Shown piece by piece: positions 42,316-53,130 of a stretch of 64,000 bases of DNA. A program made the position numbers and the translations under genes. The number at the start of each line of letters is the position of its first letter. Within the stretch, counting starts at the first letter, position 1. The notes below the pieces were generated by a model, which worked only from the letters and a program-made list of their open reading frames with translations, was not told the DNA's origin and made no database searches. The stretch is from Paraspadella gotoi (taxonomy: Eukaryota; Chaetognatha): positions 1-64,000 of the forward strand of contig CM119263.1 of NCBI GenBank assembly GCA_051294375.1, written 5' to 3'.

Positions 42316-44933
42316 CTTTGAAAAGAATTGTTAAGGATATAATATTTTTACTAATTTTATTTTTTTACTTGGATGTTGATAGTTTAAAGACTTACTCGTT
42401 TCCTTCTACGAGCTTTATAAGCAAGATTCCGAGATGGTCCGAGTCTCCGAGATCGTCTTCAATCCTTTTTCTCAATGTTGTTTCGAATTTTCTTTCGTAT
42501 TCTTCTCTTATTTTAGCTAAATCGATCTGAATGAGTAATCAATAAATATATTGAAATTATTCGTTAAATTTTCTTTAGTAACGTGTTATGGATTTACATA
42601 AACGATGTCCGAGTTAAAATTTTTAGAATTTGTAAGGGACTTTATCTTTAGTTTTGGCTTAAGATACAGAATTATTGATAATTAGGAGCGTTACCTCGCA
42701 ACGTCGAACAATGGTGTACCACAGACGATATTCGCTTGTCCCAATTCCACACATACAATCTTCTAAAAGCTCAGCGAAGTAGCTGACAGGATCCTTAGCG
42801 TATTTCACTATAAATTTTGCAAAACTATGTATGACTTGCTAATTTTTAGTTGCGCCGCGAGTACTCGCGAAGCAACTCTATAAGAACACTTGGGTTTCCT
42901 TCGGTCGGTCCGAATGTCTGTCTGTCCATCAATCTATCTTACTTACATTAAAAAAAAACTCATAACTCGGGCAATACCATATCAATTAAGCTCCTTGAAC
43001 TAGCCGGTTCTTGTTTTATTTGAAATTCCATTTGATTGCGCCCGACTTATTTTTACCAACGGTTAGTGAAGGGGGGGGGGGAAAGGGGGCTTTTTTCTTT
43101 TTCCCCCGGCTAGGGGGACCGGGAACCTCTTGCAAAATAAGACACTTTGGGGGGGGCCCCCGGACTGTCCTTGTCCCCTTCCCCATTTTCTTCCAAGATA
43201 CAATCGTACATTTCCACCATTTTCCTCAGTTGTTTCCACGATCGCGTCATGAAACACGGACATGAATGCTGTTTCGTCAGTTCCAATTTTTCCTTCGCCT
43301 TAAAACATCGAGTAAACACTCTTAATGCTATTAATAAAAAGTCCAAGAGCACAAATACTTTCATTCACGTTCTACAGTGATTAATAATAGTGTCATGAAG
43401 CAAACTCACAATGACAACAGACAACAGTCACAAAAACGTTGACAATCACCTGCTTCGTAAATCTTTTTGGCGTCTTCTCGGGCCATATCTTCGTCCACCT
43501 TCTTGCTCTCGCTCCTTCCGCCGGATAATATGGAAATCATGAATCTCTCGAAGTAGCCGCCCAAATCAGAGCTAATAGCTTCTTGAAGTTCTTCCTCGAA
43601 GACTGAAAAAAAAAGAAGCAATGGCATTCCATATGTGATATGTCATTCAATGGGAAGACAAGTTCTTTTCTCACGTTCTTTGTATTTCTCCTTCAGCTTT
43701 TCCACTTCTTTCGGACGAATCGTCCCGAAGACATCGACTAGTACTTCTTCGGATGTGCCTGCACCTTTGAGGGCGTCGCGAACGAGTTGCGCCAAAAATT
43801 CCGTTCTTTCCTGAAAAAATTTAATGAAAATCATAGAAAAAAATTAAATATAGAAGAATCAATTATTTCAAAATATACCAATTGTATAGTGTAAAACTAT
43901 ACTATAACTGTTAACTGTGTAATGGATAAATAAATTGCATACAACCGTAAGCTAATAGCTACTCACTCTAACGAGACCAATGGCGCAGTCCTCAAAATGA
44001 CCATGGGCTTCCTTTCGAATGTCCTCAATCAAATCCTACTTAAATCAAAAAGTTGATAAAGCATATCCGGATCTAGGCATAACATATCTGTAACATAACA
44101 TACTCGACCGTAGAGAGCGGTGTACTGAGTGGAGATTTCTTGTATCTGTTTGTTTGAGTGGGAACCTAGCACGGCGCCGATTCTGTCTTCGTCCGTGCCC
44201 ATGCCTTCCATCGCCCCACGGAGTTCCTCCGCAGCTGCTTGTGATTCGAAGTCTCGAGCTTTGCCGATTGAAGCCTTAAATAAGAATTAGAAAAGTGTGG
44301 CGAATCCTAAATTTGCCTCCCGTATAGCTTGGTGAAACTTAGCTCGTCCAATTGACTTGGACAGCTAAGTACTCGTTCACCAACCGTGAGTTCCGTTTCA
44401 ATCCCCTCACGGTTATGCTGGTTCAAGTGTGATGGTGTCGGCATAAACACGCCAGTGACATGGGGTGCTCACTGCAGGTCCAAAGCCCTGAGCGCCAGCT
44501 GTCGGGAGGTGCCTCACACCCCAGGCATCACACATGTTCCCCGTTGCCATAATAGTTTTAATTTAATTATGGCGACGGCCTCAGTTTAAAAATTAAACAA
44601 TCTTTAAAAATAGAAGGAAAATATTGATTTAGGCCCGAAAATATTTACTCATTAGGAGCCTTTTAAAACAATATGGTGATGAGACAGTAATTATTGTTGT
44701 GAGCTTTGGATCAGGCTGTAACAGCGTACTACAGGCGGGTTAAGCGCCCCGTCCGTCTTTACTGCTAGACGACCACTGGGTTAGAACCCGAGACCTTTGT
44801 GTTGGGAGGCGAATGCATTGTCTGCAGCACCAAAGGCCGCTGATGAACGGTTGGTTGATTTTAGTCACCATAAAGAAATATTTTAGACTCTCATTTTAAA
44901 ATTTCAGCAAAAAATTGTCAAAAAACTTACCAT
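41604..44933 (-). CDS. Annexin 2, with damaged third-repeat exon and charged C-terminal tail
   Basis: Exons: 44931-44933 (ATG only), 44104-44274, 43967-44035, 43675-43810, 43450-43602, about 43127-43298, 42695-42807, 42396-42526 and a tail exon from 42315. Annexins are cytosolic proteins that bind acidic phospholipids through calcium. Calcium-loop motifs are visible in all four repeats: GMGTDEDRI, GAGTSEEVL, GKIGTDETAF and GIGTSEYRL. Lengths 171, 69, 136 and 113 nt equal those of the neighbouring annexin, showing tandem duplication. The 43127-43298 exon has a one-base shift after FMSVF and ends in G/C homopolymers. An alternative end is a TAA at 42392-42394, if the strong GTAAGT donor at 42395 is not used. 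Intron 1 carries SINE-B and SINE-A copies. Confidence 0.7.
43050..43175. other. Homopolymer-rich low-quality stretch
   Basis: Runs of 10 G, 8 G then 5 C, and similar tracts overlap the second half of an annexin 2 exon. Nothing like this is found in the paralogous exon. Either local decay or consensus error. Confidence 0.5.
44299..44552 (+). mobile_element. SINE-B copy in annexin 2 intron 1
   Basis: GTGGCGAATCCTAAATTTGCC to CCGTTGCCATAA, a full-length single unit with the tRNA-like B-box region (TTTCAATCCCC). Confidence 0.75.
44682..44873 (-). mobile_element. SINE-A copy, diverged
   Basis: Reverse complement of SINE-A with a deletion in the tail region (the GGGACTGCTTATATTGAACGG segment is missing). 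It ends near ATTTTAGTCACCATA. Located in annexin 2 intron 1. Confidence 0.7.
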
Positions 44934-45576
44934 ATTTTGCTGGTAAATTGAGAGAATGTGATTCTGAGGATAGGTCGGGAAAAAGTTAAGGATCCCGAAC
45001 CGGTCTATCCAGTTGGGTTTCTTTGCGACCGGCAAATCAAGGCCCACCCATTCAAACAAAAAAACAATTCAAAAACTGTCTTTTCAACCGAACTCGATAA
45101 ATTAAAGCTGTTGTATGACGTTGCATTTGAATATAACCGAAATCGTTACTCGAACTGTTGTCATTTATTGAGCGCTTTAAGTCTTTAAGTCTTCTGTCAC
45201 GCCACAATAAAAAAAAACTATGAAATAAACTATGCAATAAACTATGAAATGCTATCCGCGAAAAACTGATTGGAATGCCCACTATCCACTCGGCACTCGA
45301 AATATTTCTTTTTCCAGCTTTTGGGCGTGATCATTATCCATATGAGCCATCGACTAGGGTCTTGGCGTTTGGCTAGTCAGTGACTTAAAAATCCTAGCGG
45401 TTGAGCTAGCTATGTCCGTAAACAAAGAATCTCTCTCTACCAGGTCCAGTGAGTAAGTTTAGGTAAAATTTCAAATTGAGCTCGTATGTCTTTATTGTAA
45501 AATGACAATTATTTTAAGATACCAATCCAAATAAGGTATTCATTAAGTAGACGTTTAATCGTGACTTTACGGGTCA
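44934..45576. other. Intergenic DNA between the two annexins
   Basis: About 640 bp holding the annexin 2 upstream region and the annexin 1 3' UTR. A minus-strand AATAAA at 45491-45496 is about 80 nt after the annexin 1 stop. The promoter of annexin 2 must lie here or within annexin 1. Confidence 0.4.
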
Positions 45577-46264
45577 CTAATTCCCGCTGACGAGTCCTTT
45601 GAGAAGATCACCGAAATCTCCGCCGACGTCGCTGTCGACCATTTCCAAGAGGGGCATCCCGTCCTCGTTCTCCGGCAGACCCGGGAACGCCTCGCGAATA
45701 TCGGCCAGGTCCACCTGGAATTAAGGAGAGCGTCATGTTAAGTTAAGTTAAGTTAAGTTAAGTTAAAGTTAAACCATCAACTCGAACCTCGCTGTGTTGA
45801 ATGATGTTGTACATTAGTTCTTTCTCGCTCGTACCCGCACCCTTCATGCAGCGGAATAAAACCCAAGCTTTATAGGAGTGTCGGTCGATGGCATGTCTCA
45901 CTGTAAGTTTGTTTATATTTATATTATTTACTATGCTACCATAGTTCATAAATATTTTATAATAAATATCGTCATTATTAGGTCTCAGTAAATAGCAAAG
46001 CCGAAACAAGATGTTCCGAATTGATATAGTATTTATCTCTTTCTGTGCATTTATAATTTATTCTATAATTGAATTAAATACGGACCGATGGATTTGAGCA
46101 GAAAGGCCAAATAGTCATTCCCGAATTCGCTAGTCGATGACGTCGAGCAAAGTCTTTCCTTCCTCCATCTCGTCGTAGATTCGGCGACGCGACGAAGGCT
46201 CGACCACGAGCGACGCATGATCACGTCCATGAAGCCCTCCTCGTCAGTGCCGAGGCCGTCGGCT

Positions 46265-46348
<84 letters not shown>

Positions 46349-49300
46349 AATAAAAGAAAAGTGAAAAGAAGAGATAGTGAGAGAAAAGAAAGAAAGAAAG
46401 CAAGCAAGCAAGCAAGCAAGCGAGCCTACCCGCGTTGTAAAGTTTCTCTGCGTCTTCCCTTGCGCAGTCGTCGTCGACGTCGTCGTCGCCACCTTCGTTA
46501 CGTCCTCCAGCCAAGAGCGACTTCATGAAACGCTGCAAGTCTCCGCTAACGTCACTTTCAATTTTGTCGTCAAGACTTTCTTCGAACGCTGAAAAGATGG
46601 AGGAAAGATGCTAAGAGAATATTCACATATTCTTCGCCTAACCCTAAACAGTTTTTATGGTCACTTGGGTTAACAACAATGAGCTAACAATGTTGGCAAA
46701 ATCATAGACAATGGATGAGAACCTTATTGTTCACTTCGTCATTTTAATCAATTGATCGTAACATTAAATAAACTGTATAAACGCCACGTACTAAAAATGG
46801 GATATAAACGGGTTAGAACACATAAAAAGAAAATTCTATTTTAACACTATAATAATTTAATAATTTGTCAAACTAACTTTCTGAGTACTTATCCTTGACG
46901 CATTGCAATTCATCAGAGTTGAGTGGCGTGAGGATGTCGATCAACAGGTTCTCGTTCGTCCCGCCGCCGCTGAGGGCGTCGTGAAGCGTCTCCACCCTAA
47001 ATTCATCTCGATCCTAAGAAGATGAGATTCTTTTAATGGGGGGGGGGACGCGAATGCAGCGCTTTTATTACTTTGAGGAGAGCGAGACAACCGTCTTCAA
47101 AGGACCCTTTCGTTTCTGAGCACAGTTCGTCGACCAAGCTCTGAGGGAGGGAGTGAGAAAGAGAGAGAGAGATAGAGAGTCATCGTTGTAATCATTCACA
47201 ATTGCGGTCCTGTAATCACGAAATCACGATGCCGCTCACCTCGCCGAAAAGTGACTGGTAGTTCTTTTCGATTTCCTGCCGCTGTTCCAAGTTGTGAGAG
47301 GTAAGGACTTGGACGAGATCAGACTCTCGGGTTCCGATTCCCTTCATCGCATCTCGAAGAACTTGAGCGGCTGCGTCCGCATCGAAGTCAGGGTTAGGAC
47401 CAATGGTCGCCTTAAATAAATATAAATGCATTAAAATGTAGACAAACAAGTAAGGTACAACAGATTTAGGTCCTTCTGACTCGAAGACCGTTTGGTCTAG
47501 ATGTGCGGCACTTGAAATGAAATAATTTTTAGCTCCTCGGAAAGAGATATTTACTACTAAATAAGGCTTGATTGTAATTATAGGAGGAGCGCATTTAAGA
47601 ATACACAACTCATATTCATTGGCGGGAATTTAAACTACCAATAATCTTTTTTTCGAGATTATGAGATTATGCTTACCGGCGAGAATTTAGTCGTAAAAAG
47701 ATTCTTACCATCAATTAAATTCAGAAAACGGGAGTTTAAATTGTTTACTCTTCCTCGACTCTTCCTCGACTCTTTCTCGACTCTTCCTCGAATCTTTCTC
47801 GACTCTTCCTAGACTCCACCCTACGATCCTGATAACAAGAATAGAAGAAGAAGAAGAAGAAGAAGAAGAAGAAGAAGAAGAAGAAGAAGAAGAAGAAGAT
47901 AAACGACAGAAGTGAATTGGGGAACCACGAGAAGCAAAGGTTGAATAAAGGGCGAAAACCTAAAATAAGACTGATTAGGAAAAGACTTGCTTATTTTGAC
48001 AAAACTGAATCAGGACTGATTAGGAAAAGACTTGCTTATTTTGACAAAACTGAATCAAGACTGATTAGGAAAAGACTTGCTTATTTTGACAGAACTGAAT
48101 CAGGACTGATTAGGAAAAGACTTGCTTATTTTGACAGAACTGAATCAGGACTGATTAGGAAAACTCGTCTAAAGAAAAACAAGAAAAACCCGACTATCAA
48201 GGCCTTTGATTCGAGGGTCGACCCGACCTAACTCTATTTTGTTCAGTGGGGGGGGGGGTTAGAAAGGACTGACATCGACGAATCAGAGCGTTTTAAACAA
48301 TGTCGAAGCTGCCCACGATCATTAGCGGTAATTAATTAATTTGATCCGAAATGTTTGTTTTTGGGTCTTTTCGTCACTGACCACGACAAAAGCAACGACG
48401 ACGATAATGGCGACGATGACAATAATGCCGATAACGATTGACTTAATTAATTGACTAATTGATTAATTAACTGTTTAATTATTTGTTTAATTAATACATC
48501 TTGTATTTACATATAATATAAAAAAAAGCATAACCAACAAGAATTAGTGAAAAAGGTTTTTTTATTTCCATTTAAACTCATTTCCACTCAAACGATTCCA
48601 TCGAAACTTGATTTCCAGCTTAATCACACACTTTCCTATCCACATACAAAATTTCAGGTCAATTGCCCCATCCACTCATAAGCAATTGGTGTTCAAATAG
48701 TGAAATATATTTTTTCGTTTTTTCCATTTAAACTCATTTCCACTCGCACGATTCCATCGAAACGTCATATAGAGCTCAATCACACACTTCCCTACACGCA
48801 CACATAAAATTTCATTACAATCCATTTATCCAATCACGAATAATTGGAGTTTTTTGCTAAGGTGGACAGACGGACGGACGGACGGACATTATTTTTTTTG
48901 TTTAATTTATCATAATTCGATGTTCTGAGGGGGAGAAATAGAGTGAAGAAAAAGCAACATTAAAAAGAATAATTTGACTTTGACATAAGTTGTAGTAAGT
49001 CACCAAAAAAGTTATAGAACGAAAAGGTGAAATATATTCCGATCTTCTTTCCTCTTCACACCCAAAAAAATTGCGTGATTCCTTTGATGAGTCACTCGAT
49101 GATTCACTTGAATGTGATTTAGACGAAACTCATTTTCGGTTCCACAAAAAAGGGATGCCATTTGACCATATGTTTTCATTATAAGATGAAATTGTTACAA
49201 CCAATATATAAATTAAGGCTTCTATCACTCATAAAAGATGATAAGATAACAGAACCATGCAAGCTTTCAATTAAAGGTATCACAGTCCCGTGTACCCGGC

Positions 49301-50566
49301 TTCCCTATCAATGAAATAATATAATATTTCAAATAATGTTATATTTGTATAAAATGACCATTCAACTTAGTATAAGGTCGGAGAATACTACAATGTACAA
49401 TGTACTCTTAAGTTTTGAGAGAAATTTATTTTTTGATTCTCGAAATTTAAATAATCTTACGATTGCTTTCATAGATTGTCCAAAAACAGAAGAAAACATT
49501 TTTTCAGCCAAAGACCAAAAAAAATACTTTGCTGCACTAAATTCACTTAAAACACGAAATTATAGGTTCGGCAACTGCCCTTATAGGTCATAAGAAATAT
49601 TTATTTATAGTTGATTGTTACACTATAATAAATAGAAAGGTTACAGAACTGCTAAGTCATTATCTTGTAAGAGTGATGGAGGCCTTAAACAAACAAGGCC
49701 TGTCCAAAGTCGGGGGAAAGACAGTGAAGAGACAGTGATTATTGTTATGTTTTAGTGACAGAACCATTCATTATAAGCAGTCCCTGAGCTTCGGATCAGG
49801 CTGTAACACCATGTTACAGGCGGGTTAAGCGCCCCGTCCCTCTTAACTGCTAGGCGGCCACCAGGCTAGAACCCCGGACCTTTGGGTTGGGAGGCGAATG
49901 ACTTGCCTCCGGCACCAATGGCCGCTGATGAACGGTTGGTGGATTTTAGTCCACCATAATAGCTTGGCTTTCTTAACAATGAGAGAGAGAGGTTAACTCG
50001 AGTCGCCATAATAGATAATTTATTAAATGAATAGATAATTTTAATATTGTTGAACCAAAGTTAGACTTAATATTATCTGGAAACAAAATACCCACTTATA
50101 TACCATCTTAGTAATTAATTGCCAACAGCGAAATTCTAAAAAATAGGAAAATTGGCAGAAAAGAGATGAAAGATTTCGGGAGGCGACGGGAAAAGGAAGA
50201 TGAGTCACCATTGAAGTTTTATCCAAATCGAATTTCACTTGGATGTGATATTTTGATGTCACTTAGATGTAACAGTGTTATTGTTACTGCAGTTTAATAA
50301 TTCAAGAAAAAAATTTTTTGCGCTCGCGGGTTGAATGAAATAGTAAATTTACGTTAGTAAAATACAAAACAAAAATAAAAATGCATAATCTAAGGTAACA
50401 TTAGTTACAACATGGCCAAGCTTAGATAATCGAAAGGTTAACCGAATTATTTGATAATGACGTCGTGAATGAAACAACTAGCGACGCTTATTAACTACTA
50501 ATTGACTAATATGGTGAGATATTATACACTTGGATTGTGAAATATATTAAATTTAGTACTCACCAT
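45577..50566 (-). CDS. Annexin 1
   Basis: Exons: 50564-50566 (the ATG codon alone, followed by GTGAGT), 47240-47410, 47072-47140, 46878-47013, 46430-46588, 46086-46262, 45788-45900 and 45577-45714. All phases agree: 966 nt, 321 residues, a standard annexin length. The protein begins MATIGPNPDFDAD and shows four calcium-loop motifs (GIGTRESD, GGGTNENL, GLGTDEEGF, GAGTSEKEL). It should bind acidic membranes in a calcium-dependent way (family knowledge). In the 46086-46262 exon a one-base loss and a one-base gain 50-60 nt apart put about 20 residues out of frame. The alternative frame reads RIYDEMEEGKTLLDVID, the expected annexin sequence. Intron 4 is largely (GA)n. Confidence 0.9.
45730..45775. 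repeat. (AAGTT)n microsatellite
   Basis: Six or so copies of GTTAA in the intron before the last annexin 1 exon. Confidence 0.8.
46263..46428. repeat. (GA)n / (AAGC)n microsatellite intron
   Basis: Almost the whole annexin 1 intron between 46430 and 46262 is GA dinucleotide repeat followed by GAAA and CAAG repeats. On the coding strand it forms the pyrimidine tract of the next acceptor. Confidence 0.9.
47745..48235 (+). repeat. Tandem repeats: 13-bp, (GAA)n and 45-bp minisatellite
   Basis: In annexin 1 intron 1. A CTCTTCCTCGACT-like 13-mer is repeated at 47750-47820. A long (GAA)n follows at about 47842-47900. Then 4-5 copies of a 45-bp unit lie at 47960-48165, encoding GLIRKRLAYFDKTES when read on plus. 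The 45-bp array sits in a 104-codon frame (47917-48231), which I regard as a by-product of the repeat. Confidence 0.8.
48560..48940 (+). repeat. Two tandem copies of the GGACGG-tailed dispersed repeat
   Basis: Two head-to-tail copies of CATTTAAACTCATTTCCACTC-type sequence. The second ends in GACGGACGGACGGACGGACAT. Homologous to 1-120 and 27470-27640. Confidence 0.65.
49185..50060. mobile_element. TIR-bearing element with SINE-A inside
   Basis: The left end (TGTTACAACCAATATATAAA, then a TCTATCACTCATAAAAGATGA block) is mirrored on the right end as reverse complement (GGTTCAACAATATTAAAATTA, GGCCTCCATCACTCTTACAAG). An 85-codon frame at 49336-49593 may be a relic but shows no transposase motif. 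A related relic lies at 7861-8175. Confidence 0.55.
49726..49958 (-). mobile_element. SINE-A inside the TIR element
   Basis: Full-length SINE-A, reverse orientation, inserted near one end of the 49185-50060 element. The related 7.9-kb copy reads AAGCTATCTTGCCCC here without a SINE. The flanking pentamers (GCTAT and ACTGT) are at best a decayed duplication. Confidence 0.75.
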
Positions 50567-51360
50567 TTTGCTTGACGTCAAAGTCGATGAGACGGTGAAG
50601 TATTTTCTGGGTTCGGCACTTTGGCAATTGATATTCGCTTCGAAGTAAGTTTCTTCCCGGTCTTTTACTTTCCTCTTCCTCCTCAACTTCCTCCTCCTCC
50701 TCTTCTTTCCTCCTCCTCTTCATCCTCCTCCTCTTCTCTCAACTCTCAAACGCAAAAATCTCGTACAACGAGTTTTCATTTATTTAGCTCAAATTAATTT
50801 CGTATTCAGATCTGACTTGTTTCTTTTCAGTTAAGAGAGATTAACGGAAAAAAATTCATTTTTTTATTCCTTTATTCGAATTCTATAGTAAAACAAGAAC
50901 AACTGACAGTAGTGTATTATTAGTGATGATTGATGCGTTGATGAGTTTTACTTTTAAAAAGTTTTTGCTGCTGAATTTTCAAACTGTTTTATTTAAATTT
51001 AATTCTTCATTATTTAATATTTAACTTTAATCCCGAATACGTTGAATATCGAAAACTGCGATAATGAGTCCAGCAAAGAATTCAACAGACATTGATGTGG
51101 TTAAGATAGAATTAGTTAGTTTGAATGAGATGATTCGTCAAAGATGAAAAGTTAAATTCGTACAGGGAGAATAGGTTAATCTGTTTGAGCGGGATACTGA
51201 TATAATTATTCGCGGATTCACAATTCGTATCAAAACAAAAACAGAAAAAAGGCATTTTTTTATTGTTCCAAAGAGGAACCGTCAATAATACTGAATTTGT
51301 ATTACAATAATGACAATAAACACTATCATCATACCGTAATACAACGCAGATTCTCAGCCC

Positions 51361-52372
51361 TCAGCTGATCAAACCCAGCCGGGTGCCCAGCCACCTGCAC
51401 TTGGCCTGCACCTCCTCCTGCATGAGATTAAAGCACATGGCCAGCAGGGCAAGGCCAACCATGATGTAGAGATTGCAAAGGACGAACTTTTCTTGGTTCT
51501 CCTTCGATTGGAGGTTAGCGCCGGGTACGAAGTCACCGAATCCGATCGTCGACAGGGTGATGAAGCAAAAGTAAGTTCCGTCCAGGAGGGACCAGTTCTG
51601 TTGGGGATGCGGGGAGGAAGAGTTTGGAAGTTTAAAGCTCATGTGATATAGACGAAAGATTAATGATTTAATTATACTCACAGAAATGTGTTATTGCGTT
51701 TTAGTCTAGTACTATTGCTTTGTATTTATTCGTCTGTCTGTCCGCTCGTGTAATAAATAATAGAAAAGTTTTCGTTGTTCGTCAATTACTCGTTTTAATA
51801 TATTCATTTTATAATTTATTACTATATTAAATAAATGTTTATAAAATATAACTTGCCTCCCAGACAGAGAATAGAATGGCGCCGCTGAAGACGTAAGTAG
51901 AGAGAACGACAAGAGTCAGCGTGATTGGAACCGTCACAAGTTCTTCATCTTCATCGCCTCCTAAGAAGCCGTTATTCAATAATCAAAATATCAACATTGG
52001 TTTCGGGACGATATTGTTTCCAATTTCATGTCTCAACTAAAATTAAGCGTCGACCATTTAATTATTTATTTTACTAACCTCCTCCCATTTCCGGTTCTAC
52101 TGGAATGATGGCGCCCGCGGTCGCAGGGGACTGTATTATAACCTTAAGCGAAAAAATTAATAATCGAATTCAGCGCAAAATCGAATACGAGAAACTTTTC
52201 TTTGATAAACAAAAGAAGTTCCACAAGCCTAGGCATGCCTGTCCTCTCTCGGGGAAAATGAAGATGAAAAAGAGTAAAAGAACAAAAGACAAACAAATTT
52301 AACTTCAGGATTCATGACACGAATATTACCTGAGCAATTTGCCCGTCGGCCGTGATGACGGTTTTCTTATTA

Positions 52373-52403
<31 letters not shown>

Positions 52404-52800
52404 CGTGATTAGCGTCGCCCGTGTGGACGTGATTCAATTTAAGATCTTGTGAGACCGAGGAAGGAACTGAATATCGAAAAGACTTTCGGTTAAATTTTAA
52501 CTAAAAATCCACAAATACAGATTTCATCCTTTACTAATAATAGAAATATTTCAACACTTTTTGAAAACATTTATAAAAGATACTAAAAGTAAACTTTGTA
52601 TCTGAAATTATTTACTAACGATATTAGTGAATGGTTATTATCAATTTTTTATCATACATTAAAAATAGAGTTATCGTAACTCGCCCGAATTGAGTATGAG
52701 AGTTTCCGCGTCCGTGTTTGTGAGCGGATGCAGCCTCGACAGCGGCTGCGCGACGGCGACGTCGGCGGTTCTGTCCGNNNNNNNNNNNNNNNNNNNNNNN

Positions 52801-52837
<37 letters not shown>

Positions 52838-53130
52838 ATGTTACAGTCTTCTTTAACATACAGAAAGAAAAACAGAGATAAACAAATAAAACCCGCAATA
52901 AACTACAATGGATCCCAACGAGTAAAGTTTGGCACCACCGCCCAGTCACTCACCCCATCCTCTCCTCACCAAGCCCCCCGCTAACCCCACCCCGATTCCA
53001 TACCTAAAAATGGTTGCCATGACTTCGCCGATGTTAGAGAGAAAAAGCAGAGTTAGCGGAATTCCTACGATCGCGTAAAGGATTGTCACGATTTTCCCGG
53101 CGTCCGTCTTAGGAGCGATGTGACCATAGC
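51361..53130 (-). CDS. Two-pore-domain (K2P) potassium channel, 3' part
   Basis: Exons: 53004-53130, 52681 to the N gap, 52330-52466, 52079-52130, 51857-51960 and 51361-51597 (stop). K2P subunits pair to form background potassium channels in the plasma membrane. Visible: the end of pore 1 and the second membrane segment (GYGHIAPKT ... [17 protein letters not shown]), a Ser/Arg and polyalanine cytosolic loop, the third segment ([24 protein letters not shown]), pore 2 with [10 protein letters not shown], and the last segment. The short tail ends GTRLGLIS. The intron after 51857 begins GC (GAG|GCAAGT). The first membrane segment and the start codon were not found downstream of 64000; they may lie beyond this window. 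A minus-strand AATAAA sits at 51257-51262. Confidence 0.85.
52778..52800. other. Assembly gap at a (GA)n microsatellite
   Basis: Run of N directly followed by (GA)n. It hides the acceptor of the K2P loop exon, so that exon's 5' end and frame cannot be settled. Confidence 0.95.

Noticed and set aside
41613-42530. Plus-strand 305-codon Ser/Thr/Ile/Phe-rich frame
   Set aside because: Shadow of the charged-repeat exon and annexin 2 exon on minus.
45730-45775. Telomere-like GTTAA repeats
   Set aside because: A short intronic pentamer microsatellite that does not match the arthropod TTAGG or vertebrate TTAGGG repeats.
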